A stretch of 64,000 bases of DNA from Myxococcus fulvus (GCF_900111765.1 NZ_FOIB01000001.1:1178001-1242000); one strand, 5' to 3'; counted from the first letter of the stretch, positions 1 to 9,906 are shown. Made by a program: numbers and translations. The notes: generated from the sequence alone by a model not told the origin.

Positions 1-1
1 G

Positions 2-745
2 CTGCCGCAGCGGCCGGCGCAGCTGCTCGCGTCGGGGCGCTTCTTGTGGGTGAAGTCGAGCGACGCGCTGCTGCTGTACGACGCGGACGCGAACGAGTGG
101 GGCCTGGCGCAGGGCATCGACACGCGCGAGTTCCGCTTCCTGTCCGCGGACGAGAGCGGCTGCGCGTGGGTGCAGCTGGGCGGCGAGACGGTGGCGGTGA
201 GCAAGTCGCCGGCGCCGCGCGTGACGGGGCTGCACCAGGGCATGCAGGTGGTGGAGGACGGCCTGGTGGTGCGCGCGGTGATGCCCGCGGGCGTGGACCC
301 GGAGGAGATCGTCTTCCAGCTCGGCGGCGCGGAGTTCCGCGCGCAGGGCGAGGGCCCCGTGTACAGCCTGGGGGGCACCGAGGACGACGGCACGCCCAAG
401 GCGTACTCGTTCGCGGGCCTGCCCGCCGGACGTCTGGCGCTGGGCGTGGTGGCGCGCTTCCTGGATGGCACCGAGGCGAAGCGGCTGGTGCCCTTCGACT
501 ACCAGCCGGTGAGCACCGCGGTGCTGAGCTGGGCGACGGACATCCAGCCCATCCACGTGTCGCGCTGCGAGAAGTGCCACATCACCGGCCCCGGCCGGGC
601 GCTCAACACGTACGAGTTGTGGAAGGAGAACGCGGCATTGATTACCGCCGCGGTGAGAGACCAGCGCATGCCCGCGGACGGGCCGCTGGACCCGCAGCTC
701 ATCTCCCTCATCCAGCGCTGGGCCGCGTCCGGCGCGAAGCCCTAG
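2..745 (+). CDS. Haem-binding C-terminal fragment of a secreted/periplasmic protein (5' partial)
   Basis: The reading frame is already open at the left edge, so this is the 3' part of a longer gene; the first in-window start candidate (TTG at 44) is probably internal. The visible protein has a beta-rich, Asp/Glu-rich middle part of no recognised family. It ends in a single c-type haem motif, CEKCH (bases about 567-581), followed by a short alpha-helical tail that resembles the haem domains found at the ends of myxobacterial surface or copper-oxidase-like proteins. It stops 30 bases before the FG-GAP lipoprotein gene on the same strand, so the two may be co-transcribed. Covalent haem would require export to the periplasm; the signal peptide would lie outside the window. 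Confidence 0.75.
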   Translation: MPQRPAQLLASGRFLWVKSSDALLLYDADANEWGLAQGIDTREFRFLSADESGCAWVQLGGETVAVSKSPAPRVTGLHQGMQVVEDGLVVRAVMPAGVDPEEIVFQLGGAEFRAQGEGPVYSLGGTEDDGTPKAYSFAGLPAGRLALGVVARFLDGTEAKRLVPFDYQPVSTAVLSWATDIQPIHVSRCEKCHITGPGRALNTYELWKENAALITAAVRDQRMPADGPLDPQLISLIQRWAASGAKP

Positions 746-775
746 TCGTCCCGCCTTACCCCCCGAGGCACCCCC

Positions 776-3700
776 ATGATTCGATTCCCTCGCGCGGCCC
801 CCCTGCTCGCGCTCCTCGTGACGGCCTGCTCCGACGACCTGGACCCCGCGCGCGAGGAGGAGCCGCCTCCGGAGGTGGACCGGTGCACGGGGCTGTCGCC
901 CGTGAGCCTTCGCGCCGAGCCCACGCGGGTGCGCGTGGGAGCCCCCGTGTCGCTGGTGGCCACCGGCGGCAGCGGCCAGTACCGCTACACGCTGCAGGAC
1001 GGAGGCTCGTCCGGTGAGCTGCGCGGCAACCGCTTCATCGCGGGGCACACGCCGGGCAGCGACACGCTGGTGGTGGAGGACGCGCGCTGCCCGGGCGACG
1101 CGCGCGCCACGGTGGACGTCATCGCCGCGTTCGACATCGCGCCCGGGCGCGCGGACGTGCGGCCGGGCGTGTCCTTCCAGGTGGCGACGCAGGGCCTCTT
1201 GGGCACGGCCACGTACAGCCTGAAGCAGAACCGCTCGGGCGCCACCCTGACGCCGGAGGGCCGCTACACCGCGGGCACGGCCGAGGGCCTGGACCTGGTC
1301 GCGGTGCGCGACTCGCAGACGGGCGACGAGGTGGAGCTGCAGTACACCGTGAGCAAGTCAGCGCGGCTGGCCGGCGCGCCCGCGTACCTGGCGGTGCCCT
1401 CGGGCTCGTCCGTGCCGCTGTTCACGCGGGGCGGCAGTGACCGGGTGGTGTGGAGCAAGGTGTCCGGGCCGGGGACGCTCGCGGCCGGGCGCATCGGCTT
1501 CCTCTCGGGTGACACGGGCGCGGCGCTGCTGGAGGCGTCGGACCCGTTCACCGGCGACAAGGCGTCCGTCACGGTGGTGGTGCTGGACGAGCTGACGCGG
1601 CCGGGCCTCGCGCACGGACGGCTCACCGACGCGGCCACGATGGTGACGGCGGACTTCGACGGCGACGGCGTGCTGGACCTCGCCGTGGGCCAGCGTGAGA
1701 GCGATTTGGGCCGGCCCACCGGCGGCGCCGTCTTCATCTACAAGGGCGGCAGCGGCGGGCTGGAGGCGCAGCCCCTGTGGGTGCTCACGGGCGACACGGA
1801 AACGGCGCAGTTCGGTGACGCGCTGGCCGCCGGCGATTTGGACGGCGACGGGCGCGCGGAGCTGGTGGTGTCCTCGCCGGGCGCGGACGTGGCGGTGAGC
1901 AACGCGGGCGCGGTGTACCTCTACACCTTCAAGGGTGGAGCCCCGGCGCCGCTGCGCCTGCAACTGGCGGGGCTCCTGCGCGACGCGGCCTTCGGCGCGG
2001 GCATGGCCGTGGCGGACATGGATGGGGACGGCAAGGTGGACCTGGTGGTGGGCTCGCCCGCCGGAGACCTGGCGCCCACCAACGCCATCCGCGCGCGCGG
2101 CACCGTGGACATCTACCTCTCCTCGCCGAGCGCCCCGGTGCCGGACCTGCCCTCGATTCGCCTGGGCGGCTCGGACCTGACGAAGGACGGGGCGCCCATG
2201 GCGCGCACGGGCTCGGACCTGGGCCGCGCGCTGGTGACGGCGGACTTCAACAAGGACGGGCGGCTGGACATCGCCGCGCTCAGCCGGGTGTCGCGCTACA
2301 ACGCGGAGGGCGCGGTCTCCGGCACGCAGGTGGCCATCTCCGTCTTCTTCGCGCGCTCGGAGGGCATCCGCTTCCGGGCGACCCCGGATGTGTACGTGCT
2401 GCCCGCCAACCTCGCGGACTCCGGTGAGGGCACGTGGCGGCTGGGCGCCATCCCCGGTGATGACACGCGTCCGCCGCTGCTCATGGCGGTGGCGGACCGC
2501 GCGGACTCGCCGGACCTGAGCGCCAGTGGTGGCAATCGCGCGTCCAGCGACTCGGGCGGCGCGCTGCTGTTCGACCTGAGCACCCACGTGCCCACGGGTG
2601 ACCCCGCGGCCACGCCGCCGCAGGTGAAGCGCGAGGAGGCCTTCGTTCGCATCTATGGCGAGTCGGGCGGCATCGTCGCCGGACGCAGCTTCGCGGTGCT
2701 CGACGTGGACGGCGAGCCGGGGCCGGAGCTGCTCCTGGGCGCGCCCTATGCGCAGCCCGGCACGGGCGCCACCGCGCTGCGCTTCGGCGGCAAGGTGCTG
2801 GCGTACCCGCTGGCCACGCTGACCAAGGGCGCGGTCATCAACAAGCCGCTGCTGTCGCTCAATGGCTCGGCCCGGTCCGACACGCTGGGCGCGGGCCTGG
2901 CGGTGTGGAAGCTGCCGGAGGGGGACTCGCTGGCGGCCTTCGCCGGGCGCGCGTCGTCGGAGGCGGGCGCGTACACCGGCCGCGTGGAGCTGTTCCGCCG
3001 GGGCGGCGCGTCGCTGACGGAGTGGGCGCGCACGCATTCCTATGTTCCCGCGCGGCCGAGCGTGGAGCGCGTGGGCGAGCAGGTGGCGGTGGCGACGGGC
3101 GCCTCGGGCGCGCTGGCGCTCCTGGGCGCGCCGGGGTGGTCCGGCGCGGGCGCGAACGCGGACGGTGACGCGCTCTCCATCGGCCGCGCGTACGTGCGCC
3201 CGGTGGCGCGTACGGGCGCGGCGACGGTGGCCGCGGAGGGCGCTCCGTCCCCGCATACGGCGGGCCGCTCGGTGGGCTCGGACGTGGCCTTCACCGACTT
3301 CAACAAGGATGGCCGCCCGGACCTCGTGGTGGGCGCCACGGGCCTCATCGTCCCCGCGAGCACCAGCGCGGAGCACGCGGCGCAGTACCACACGACGCGC
3401 GCCGAGTGCCTCACCACGGGCAGCCAGTCCGTGGGCGGCGTGTTGGTGTCGCTCGGCCAGGCGGACGGCAGCTACAAGCCAGCGTACCGCGTGTGGGCGC
3501 CGCTGCAGATCTCCGGCTGCACGCCGGAGACGGACGCGAAGTGCAAGCGCTCGGCGTTGGGGCGTGGCCTGGTGGGCGGCTTCGACTTCAACAACGACGG
3601 GTTCGAGGACGTGGGCGTGCTGCGCGACCGCGGCCTGGAGGTGTTCCTGGGCCGCGCGCCGGACGACACGGGGCTGAACAAGCTCACCATGGTCTGCGAC

Positions 3701-4495
3701 CCCGTCTACACCTGGCCCTCCATGGCGCTGCAGACCAGCGCGCTCACGTCGCTGGGCGACATCGACGGGGACACGTGTGACGACCTGGCGTGGCGCTACG
3801 CGGAGGGTGCCCGCTCGGGCGTGGCCATCCTCCTGGGCCACGGCGCGAAGTGCTCGCGCACCACGGCCACGGTGTGGCGCATCGCCGCGGACAGCGAGGT
3901 GCAGCTCAACAACCAGGGGCTGGGGCTCGCCATCACCCGCGCGGGCAAGGTCCTGGGCAACGCGGGCGGTGGTGGTGACGCGCGCGACTTCCTGGCCATC
4001 AGCGCCACGTCCGTGCCCTTCAACGGCACCGTCCAGCCGGTGGTGCTGCTCGTCGACATCGCCACGCTCCGGGCGGAGATGGCCAAGCCCGACCACGTGG
4101 CCTCGGGCGTGGTGGGCCTCTTCGGCGACGGGCTCAACCCCATCGTCCTGGTGCACAAGTCGCGCGCGGTGGGCTTCGGCACGTCGCTGGCGGGCAACGT
4201 GGACCTGTCGGGCGACAAGGTGCCGGACCTCGTCGTGGGCGCGCCGGGCGCCTCCGAGGCCTCGGATGGCGGCGGCGCCGTGTTCATCTACGCGGGCGGC
4301 CCGAATCTCCAGGGCGCGCTGTCGCCCTTCCTGCTCGTCGCCGGGGATGGCTCCGAGCGAAGCCAGATTGGTCAGGATGTCGCGCTGACGCCGGGTAACC
4401 AGACTACGCCGCCTACGCTGGTCATCGGCGCGCCGCGCAGCTTCCGGACGGGCACGCAGAACGGGACGGCGTTCTCGCTGCCGCTGCGGTTCTAG
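776..4495 (+). CDS. FG-GAP/VCBS repeat lipoprotein (integrin-alpha-like beta propeller)
   Basis: 1239 aa. The N-terminus is a lipoprotein signal with lipobox LVTAC (Cys18), so the protein is probably anchored in the outer membrane. Residues about 40-280 look like two Ig-like beta domains. From about 280 to the end there are at least nine blade loops of the DxDxDGxxD type, for example DFDGDGVLDLAVG, DLDGDGRAELVV, DMDGDGKVDLVVG, DFNKDGRPDLVVG and DFNNDGFEDVGV; these bind Ca2+ in integrin alpha propellers. The ligand is unknown; adhesion or matrix binding is an inference from the fold. The ATG follows GAGGCACCCCC, a weak ribosome site, but it sits directly before a good signal peptide. Confidence 0.85.
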   Translation: MIRFPRAAPLLALLVTACSDDLDPAREEEPPPEVDRCTGLSPVSLRAEPTRVRVGAPVSLVATGGSGQYRYTLQDGGSSGELRGNRFIAGHTPGSDTLVVEDARCPGDARATVDVIAAFDIAPGRADVRPGVSFQVATQGLLGTATYSLKQNRSGATLTPEGRYTAGTAEGLDLVAVRDSQTGDEVELQYTVSKSARLAGAPAYLAVPSGSSVPLFTRGGSDRVVWSKVSGPGTLAAGRIGFLSGDTGAALLEASDPFTGDKASVTVVVLDELTRPGLAHGRLTDAATMVTADFDGDGVLDLAVGQRESDLGRPTGGAVFIYKGGSGGLEAQPLWVLTGDTETAQFGDALAAGDLDGDGRAELVVSSPGADVAVSNAGAVYLYTFKGGAPAPLRLQLAGLLRDAAFGAGMAVADMDGDGKVDLVVGSPAGDLAPTNAIRARGTVDIYLSSPSAPVPDLPSIRLGGSDLTKDGAPMARTGSDLGRALVTADFNKDGRLDIAALSRVSRYNAEGAVSGTQVAISVFFARSEGIRFRATPDVYVLPANLADSGEGTWRLGAIPGDDTRPPLLMAVADRADSPDLSASGGNRASSDSGGALLFDLSTHVPTGDPAATPPQVKREEAFVRIYGESGGIVAGRSFAVLDVDGEPGPELLLGAPYAQPGTGATALRFGGKVLAYPLATLTKGAVINKPLLSLNGSARSDTLGAGLAVWKLPEGDSLAAFAGRASSEAGAYTGRVELFRRGGASLTEWARTHSYVPARPSVERVGEQVAVATGASGALALLGAPGWSGAGANADGDALSIGRAYVRPVARTGAATVAAEGAPSPHTAGRSVGSDVAFTDFNKDGRPDLVVGATGLIVPASTSAEHAAQYHTTRAECLTTGSQSVGGVLVSLGQADGSYKPAYRVWAPLQISGCTPETDAKCKRSALGRGLVGGFDFNNDGFEDVGVLRDRGLEVFLGRAPDDTGLNKLTMVCDPVYTWPSMALQTSALTSLGDIDGDTCDDLAWRYAEGARSGVAILLGHGAKCSRTTATVWRIAADSEVQLNNQGLGLAITRAGKVLGNAGGGGDARDFLAISATSVPFNGTVQPVVLLVDIATLRAEMAKPDHVASGVVGLFGDGLNPIVLVHKSRAVGFGTSLAGNVDLSGDKVPDLVVGAPGASEASDGGGAVFIYAGGPNLQGALSPFLLVAGDGSERSQIGQDVALTPGNQTTPPTLVIGAPRSFRTGTQNGTAFSLPLRF

Positions 4496-4561
4496 CGGCG
4501 GGCCAGTGGGAAGCGGGGGCCGTCGGTCCTATCCTGGGCCCGGCCTCTTCGCGGGAGTCGC

Positions 4562-4975
4562 ATGGCAAGGGATTGGGAGCAGGAGTGGAGCCACGGCGCG
4601 CAGCGTGCGTGGTTGGAAGCGCCGGACATCCTGTGGGCGCGCTTCCGGGGCGCCATCACCGAGGACACGTCGCGCTGGTCCTGCGGCCTGTACCAGTCGC
4701 TGTCCGCCGAGGGGCGCTTCTACCTGGCGGCGGACATCGCGGACTCGCAGCTGAGCCCGGAGTCGCGCCGCTACCTGGTGGAGCACGCGAAGGCGGACTG
4801 GTTCCTGGGCATCGTCTACGTGGGCGCGGCGCTGGAGCAGAAGGCCACCACCAAGAGCCTGATGGTGGGCTCCATGCTCACCGGTGGCCGTCCGCTGGAC
4901 GTGCGCTACGTGGACACGCTCGACGAGGCGCGCGCGTGGATTCAGGAGCACCGCGCGCTGAACGCGTCGCGGTGA
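4562..4975 (+). CDS. STAS/SpoIIAA-like small cytoplasmic protein
   Basis: 137 aa with no signal peptide or membrane segment. The alternating hydrophobic pattern, with FYLAADIADSQLSPESRRY in the middle and MVGSMLTGGRPLDVRYVDTL and a final helix EARAWIQEHR near the end, matches the SpoIIAA/STAS-like fold common in myxobacterial genomes. No phosphorylatable Ser can be assigned with certainty. The ATG is preceded by GCGGGAGTCGC, a usable ribosome site. It is 9 bases from the end of the convergent EamA gene and has no obvious partner. Confidence 0.6.
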   Translation: MARDWEQEWSHGAQRAWLEAPDILWARFRGAITEDTSRWSCGLYQSLSAEGRFYLAADIADSQLSPESRRYLVEHAKADWFLGIVYVGAALEQKATTKSLMVGSMLTGGRPLDVRYVDTLDEARAWIQEHRALNASR

Positions 4976-4984
4976 ACGCGGGCC

Positions 4985-5929
4985 TCAGCCCCGGGCCTGT
5001 TCGTCGGACCGGGGCGGGGACTGCTGAGGCAGCGCGTTGGCCAGGGCCGCGCTCCCGAGGATGAGCGCGCCGCCGACGACGAGCGACAGCGTGAGCGGCT
5101 CGCCGAGGAACGCGACGCCCAGCACCACCGCCACCAGCGTGTCGAGCAGCGCCATGATGCCCAGCGCGGTGAGGGAGATGCGCGGCAACAGCCAGTACAG
5201 GCACAGGTAGGTGAACGCGGTGCCGAAGATGGCCAGGTAGAGCACCGCGCCCACCGCGCGCGGCGTCCACGTCACGTCGGTGTTCGACTCCAGCAGGAAC
5301 GAGAGCACGAGCAGGGGCGCGGCGCTGCTGAGCGCCTGTCCGAAGACGAGCACGCGCGGTGGTACGTGCGCCATGTGGCGACGCACGAGCACGTTGGCCA
5401 CGGCGATGAGGAGCACGGAGAAGAGCGTCATCCCCACGCCCAGCAGCGCCTTGCCGGACAGCTCCATCCCCTGGATGTCCGAGGACTGGAGCAGCACCAC
5501 GCCCGCCACGCCCAGGCCCGCGGCCAGGAGCTTGCCGGGCGTGAGCGGCTGGTCCGGCAGGAGGATGCGGCCGACGAACAGCAGCCACACCGGGAAGGTG
5601 GAGAACAGCAGCGCGGCCCAGCTGGACGGAATCCACTGCTGCGCGAAGAAGAGCAGGGTGAAGGGCGCGGCGAGCTGGAGCATGCCCAGCGCGGCGATGC
5701 GTCCGCCGGTGCGCACGTCCACCTGTCCCGCCGCGCGGGCGAAGGGCAGCAGGACGAGCCCCGCGACCAGCATGCGCGTGCCGAGGAAGCGCAGGGGCGG
5801 CAGGTCCTCCAGGCCCACCTTCACCACGGACCAGGTGGAGCCCCAGAGGAGGAAGCAGGTGCAGTAGGCGAGGGCGACCTTCAGACGGCTCGCGGGCTTC
5901 ACGGGGCCGGAGGCGACAGCGGAGTCCAT
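4985..5929 (-). CDS. EamA/DMT family transporter
   Basis: About 314 aa with ten predicted membrane helices arranged as two EamA halves. The start of the first half, FLLWGSTWSVVKVGLEDLPP, is typical of drug/metabolite exporters, as are the paired small-residue helices and GEPLTLSLVVGGALILG near the end. The substrate cannot be read from sequence. The start was set at the ATG at 5929, just before the Ala/Ser-rich leader; an upstream in-frame ATG at 5965 exists but has no ribosome site. It ends beside the convergent STAS-like gene. Confidence 0.85.
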   Translation of the reverse strand: MDSAVASGPVKPASRLKVALAYCTCFLLWGSTWSVVKVGLEDLPPLRFLGTRMLVAGLVLLPFARAAGQVDVRTGGRIAALGMLQLAAPFTLLFFAQQWIPSSWAALLFSTFPVWLLFVGRILLPDQPLTPGKLLAAGLGVAGVVLLQSSDIQGMELSGKALLGVGMTLFSVLLIAVANVLVRRHMAHVPPRVLVFGQALSSAAPLLVLSFLLESNTDVTWTPRAVGAVLYLAIFGTAFTYLCLYWLLPRISLTALGIMALLDTLVAVVLGVAFLGEPLTLSLVVGGALILGSAALANALPQQSPPRSDEQARG

Positions 5930-6007
5930 GATGGCGTCGCCCCATAACACCGGCCCCGACGTCATGCACGGTGTGTCGCGAAGGGCAGCGGCGAGCAGCC
6001 GAGCGTG

Positions 6008-8743
6008 TCAGTCCGGCAGCCGCTGTGGATGCTTCAACGCGGGAGCGAACAGGTCTCCCACCTTGTCCAGGCGCTTCTTGAGCGTGCGGAGGTTGAAGCG
6101 CGCGGGGTCGAGGCGTCGGGTGACCTCGCTCCACTTCAGGGGCGCGGAGAAGGGCGCGCCCGCCTTGGCCCGGAGGGAGTAGGGCGCGACGACCGTCTTG
6201 CCCCGCGCGTTCTGTCCCGCGTCCAGGTACAGCCGGCCCTTGCGCTCGCGGATGCCGCGCACCGTGGTGGCCAGCCCACCCAGCTGCGCCTCCAGCGCAT
6301 GGGCCAGGGCGTCCGCGTGGGCCTGGACCTTCGCGTACGTGTGTCCGGGGGCCAGGGGAATCATGACGTGCAGGCCGCGCTTGCCGGAGGTCTTGGGGTA
6401 GCTCTGGAGACCTTGTTCCTCGAGCAGCTCGCGCAGCGCGAGCGCCACCGTCACCACGTCGGACCAGCCGCCCTTGCCCGGGTCCAGGTCCATGGCGAGG
6501 AAGTCGGGCTGCGAGAGCTTGGGCGCGCGGCTCAGCCACATGTGGAGCGTGAGTGCGGATTGGTTGGCGAGCCACAGCAGGGGCTCCTCGCCGTTCACGT
6601 TCACGTGGCGCAGCGTCTTGTCCAGGTGGCGCACGCGCTGGGTGGGCACCCACGCGGGGGTGCCTGACAGCTCGTGTCGGAAGAAGCCCGGGGCCTCGAT
6701 GCCCGCGGGCCACTGCTGCACGGAGATGGGACGGTCCTCGAGGACGGGGACCATCAGGGGCGCAACCTCGCGGTAGTACTCGAAGACATCCGACTTCGTC
6801 AGGCCGGCATCTGGGAAGAGGACGCGGTCCCCGTGCGTCAGCGTGGCGTGTCCGTCGCGCGATGAGGGCGGGGAGGAGCGCGCGGCCTGGGCGCGCGGTG
6901 CTCTCAGCGAGCCCGTCGAGTGACTGCGTGCGCCTTGCTTCGCGGTGGAGGCATCGGAGCTCGTGTCACGAGGCCGGGCAGACGATGCCGACGCGCGAGC
7001 CTTCCGAGTCGAGCGCCGCGCGGGTGGATGGGCGGGCGTGTGCCGCGCGGTAGCGCGAGAATCGATGGACGCGGTCGACGTGCGAGCGGGCTGTCGCGAG
7101 GTGCCATGCTCACGCGCGACAGGCGCGGGACGCTCACGGACCACCTCCGTCGGCGCCTTGTCGATGCGCAGCCCCTGGTACACGGGCTGGCGCAGCCGTC
7201 CGTCCTCGGTCCACTCGCTGAAGTTCACCTGGGCCACGTGGCGAGGCTTCACCCACACCGCGCCCTTCCGGGGCTTCGCGTCCACGGCGGCGGGCTCGCG
7301 CACCACGTCCTCGTCCAGCAGCGCGCGCAGCTCGCGCCGGTCCTTCGACGTGAAGCCCGTGCCGACCTTGCCCACGTCGTGGAAGCCGTCCTCGCGATGC
7401 ACCCCGACGAGCAGCGCGCCGAGCTCCGTCTCGGAGCGCGCGTTCTGGATGGGCAGGTACCCGAGGATGACCACCTCCTGCCCCGCTACCACCTTGAGCT
7501 TGAGCCAGTCGCCCGAGCGCGTGTCCACGTACGTGGAGCCTCGCCGCTTCGCGATGAGCCCCTCCCAGCCCTTCCTGCGCGCCTGGTCCAGCGCGCGCTT
7601 CATCGGGAGCTCGATGCGCTCCGAGAGCTGGAGCGGGAGCTTCACGCGCTTCATCACCCGCTCCAGCCGCGCCCGTCGCTCCTCCAGCGGCAGGCTTCGC
7701 AGGTCCTCGCCGTCGAGCCAGGGGATGTCGAACACCACGAAGCGCTGCTCCACTCCCTCCAGGCCCTGCTGGAGCAACTGGAAGCGTGAGCGGCCCTTCG
7801 CATCCAGCGCGACGATTTCGCCGTCCAGCACCACGTCCTTCACGCGCAGCTCGCGCAGGGCCTCGGCGAGCGCGGGGAAGCGCTTCGACAGGTCATTGCC
7901 CCGCCGACTCCGCAGCGCGAGCTTGCCGCCCACGAGCGCCGCCAGCGCGCGAAAGCCGTCGTACTTCACCTCGTAGACGTGCGTCGCGTCAGTGACCTCC
8001 TCCGGCACCGCCAGTCGCGCCAGCATGGGCGCGCCCAGCCGCTCCAGCAGCTTCGCCGGCGTGCGAGGCGTCTCCAGTGCACGAGGCTTCCGCTTCTTCG
8101 TGGAGGGTTTGGCCGCGACCTCACGCGCGCGCGACGCGGGCCGCTTCCTCGCGCCCCGCTTCACCGGACCCCGTGTCTCCACCTGTCCGCTCTTCACCGA
8201 CTCGGGCCGCTCCGTGATGATGTCGAGCGACGGGTCCGCCGTCTCGTCCTTCGCCTTGAAGAGCAGCCACTGCGGCTTCTTCGCGCTCCCTCGGAGCCGG
8301 GTGCGGATGAGGTGCCAGCGTCCCCGCAGCTTCTCGCCCCGCAGCTCGACGTGGAGCCGCCCGTGCTCGCGCTGTGCGTGGGCCTGTCCCGGAGGTACCG
8401 TGTCGAACGTGCCCCGGTCCCAGAGCAGCGAGTCCCCACCGCCGTAGGCATCGTCGGGGATGTGGCCCTCGAAGTCGGCGTACGCGAGGGGATGGTCCTC
8501 GGTCTCCACCGCGAGCCGCTTGTCACCCGGGTCATGACTGGGGCCCTTGGGCACGGCCCAGCTCGCCAGCGCGCCATCGATCTCCAGTCGCAAGTCGTAG
8601 TGGAGGCTGGTGGCATCGTGCTTGTGCACCACGAAGACCGGCGCGCCGTCCGAGGAGGCTGGCGCCTCCGGAGCGGGTTCGGGGGTGCGGCTGAAGTCCC
8701 GCTTGCGGCGGTAGGTCTGGAGTCGTGTGCGTGCGCGGTTCAC
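6008..8743 (-). CDS. ligD: ATP-dependent DNA ligase D (phosphoesterase-ligase-polymerase)
   Basis: 911 aa, the multifunctional end-processing ligase of bacterial non-homologous end joining. The order is 3'-phosphoesterase (about 1-165, with HKH at 40-42 and HYDLRLE at 48-54), ATP ligase (about 230-530), then primase-polymerase (about 632-905). The ligase has nucleophile K260 in KYDG, EGLIAKR at 394-400 and WLKLK at 413-417. The polymerase has the metal motif MDLDP at 751-755. This is the Pseudomonas-type order. Residues about 535-630 form an Arg/Ser/Thr/Ala-rich low-complexity linker that is longer than usual. No Ku gene lies in the window, so the partner must be elsewhere. Confidence 0.95.
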   Translation of the reverse strand: MNRARTRLQTYRRKRDFSRTPEPAPEAPASSDGAPVFVVHKHDATSLHYDLRLEIDGALASWAVPKGPSHDPGDKRLAVETEDHPLAYADFEGHIPDDAYGGGDSLLWDRGTFDTVPPGQAHAQREHGRLHVELRGEKLRGRWHLIRTRLRGSAKKPQWLLFKAKDETADPSLDIITERPESVKSGQVETRGPVKRGARKRPASRAREVAAKPSTKKRKPRALETPRTPAKLLERLGAPMLARLAVPEEVTDATHVYEVKYDGFRALAALVGGKLALRSRRGNDLSKRFPALAEALRELRVKDVVLDGEIVALDAKGRSRFQLLQQGLEGVEQRFVVFDIPWLDGEDLRSLPLEERRARLERVMKRVKLPLQLSERIELPMKRALDQARRKGWEGLIAKRRGSTYVDTRSGDWLKLKVVAGQEVVILGYLPIQNARSETELGALLVGVHREDGFHDVGKVGTGFTSKDRRELRALLDEDVVREPAAVDAKPRKGAVWVKPRHVAQVNFSEWTEDGRLRQPVYQGLRIDKAPTEVVRERPAPVAREHGTSRQPARTSTASIDSRATARHTPAHPPARRSTRKARASASSARPRDTSSDASTAKQGARSHSTGSLRAPRAQAARSSPPSSRDGHATLTHGDRVLFPDAGLTKSDVFEYYREVAPLMVPVLEDRPISVQQWPAGIEAPGFFRHELSGTPAWVPTQRVRHLDKTLRHVNVNGEEPLLWLANQSALTLHMWLSRAPKLSQPDFLAMDLDPGKGGWSDVVTVALALRELLEEQGLQSYPKTSGKRGLHVMIPLAPGHTYAKVQAHADALAHALEAQLGGLATTVRGIRERKGRLYLDAGQNARGKTVVAPYSLRAKAGAPFSAPLKWSEVTRRLDPARFNLRTLKKRLDKVGDLFAPALKHPQRLPD

Positions 8744-8950
8744 GACTCAACGGTCGGCATCCAGGAAGCCCGTCGCAATGTCGGCAGCGCGACCCCGTGT
8801 CGAGCGCCTGCGTCACACGCGTCCGAGCGAGCGACCCACCAGGCCCTGGCTCCGTCGTCAGGACAGCAGGGTCTCCGTGAGCATGCGAGGAATGCACAGC
8901 TGTCGCCGTGCCCGCACATGCGCATCTGTACGATGGGAGGCTCGCGCTGC

Positions 8951-9268
8951 ATGGGCATCGAGGCGGTGGGTTGGTTCAGTTCCTTCATCTTGTTGCTGAC
9001 GTTGGGGACGCAGATCCACAAGCAGTGGAAGACCGGCTCCAGCGAGGGTGTCTCGCAGTGGCTCTTCCTGGGGCAGATCACCGCCTCCGTGGGCTTCACC
9101 ACCTACAGCGTGCTGGTGGGCAACTGGGTCTTCGTGGTGACCAACGCGCTGATTCTGGTGAGCGCCCTGGTGGGGGAGCTCATCGTCCTGAAGCACCGCC
9201 GCGCCGAGCGCCGGGGTGCTCGCGGCGAGGGCCCATTGCCGCTGCGTCCCGCGCATCCCCGCTCTTGA
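8951..9268 (+). CDS. SemiSWEET/PQ-loop type small membrane transporter
   Basis: 105 aa with three membrane helices, the size and layout of a SemiSWEET half-transporter that dimerises to move sugars. The segment TQIHKQWKTGSSEGVSQWLF after helix 1 corresponds to the PQ-loop region, with Thr-Gln in place of the usual Pro-Gln. The start at 8951 is set by a strong GGGAGG (8935-8940) ten bases upstream; the frame is open far upstream but codes for nothing recognisable. The C-terminus is a short basic, Pro/Arg-rich tail. The substrate is not determined. Confidence 0.8.
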   Translation: MGIEAVGWFSSFILLLTLGTQIHKQWKTGSSEGVSQWLFLGQITASVGFTTYSVLVGNWVFVVTNALILVSALVGELIVLKHRRAERRGARGEGPLPLRPAHPRS

Positions 9269-9389
9269 ACCGACCTCCAGGCCGCCTGCCCGGCGTCGGG
9301 GCGGCCGGGCCGAGGCACCGGGGGACGGGTTGGCTCGTGGGAAGAGGCTTCTCACATTGCTCGCGGTCCCTGGCTTGGAGGATGTCGAC

Positions 9390-9875
9390 ATGGCCGAGAA
9401 GTCCGAGGTGGCACGCCTGCGCAGCCTTGCGCAGCTCGACGCGGACGCGGTGGGCGCCTATGACGCGGCGCTCGCACGCATCCCGGAGCCGCTGGTGCGT
9501 GAGCGGCTCGCCGAGTTCCGTGCCGACCACGTGCGCCATGTCCGGGAGCTCAACGGCTTCATCCACCACTTCGGAGGCGCGCCGCTGGACCTGAAGCCCG
9601 ACTTGAAGGGCGCGGCGATGAAGGGCCTGACGGCGATGTCCAGCCTGATGGGCACGGAGGCCGCGCTCGTGGCGATGCTCGGCAACGAGGAGTACTCGAA
9701 CCGCTCCTACGACGTGGCCCTGCGCTTCGACTGGAGCCCCGATGTGCGCGTGCTCATCGAGCGACACCGCGAGGACGAGCGCCGCCACATCCTGTGGATC
9801 CGCGAGGCCGTTCGGACCCGCCCCTGGGAGAAGGAACGCGCCCCGCTGCACGAGGGCTCCGAGGTCCAGGCCTGA
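9390..9875 (+). CDS. Ferritin-like four-helix protein (PA2169/DUF2383 type)
   Basis: 161 aa, soluble. It shows four amphipathic helices with ferritin-like metal-ligand positions: LDADAVGAYDAAL in helix 1, FRADHVRHVREL in helix 2, GNEEYSNRSYDVAL in helix 3 and ERHREDERRHILWI in helix 4. This resembles the PA2169 family of ferritin-like stress proteins; iron binding is inferred from that, not shown. The ATG at 9390 has a clean GGAGG (9377-9381) eight bases upstream; an upstream in-frame extension is non-coding in character. It lies 121 bases after the SemiSWEET gene on the same strand. Confidence 0.75.
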   Translation: MAEKSEVARLRSLAQLDADAVGAYDAALARIPEPLVRERLAEFRADHVRHVRELNGFIHHFGGAPLDLKPDLKGAAMKGLTAMSSLMGTEAALVAMLGNEEYSNRSYDVALRFDWSPDVRVLIERHREDERRHILWIREAVRTRPWEKERAPLHEGSEVQA

Positions 9876-9906
9876 CCCAGGGCCCGTACCCGGAGTAGGT
9901 CTGCCC

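Noticed and set aside
1358..4156. 932-codon open frame on the minus strand opposite the FG-GAP lipoprotein gene
   Set aside because: It is a product of the high G/C third-base bias; its translation is Arg/His/Ala-rich with no domain, while the plus strand has a signal peptide and clear Ca2+ repeats.
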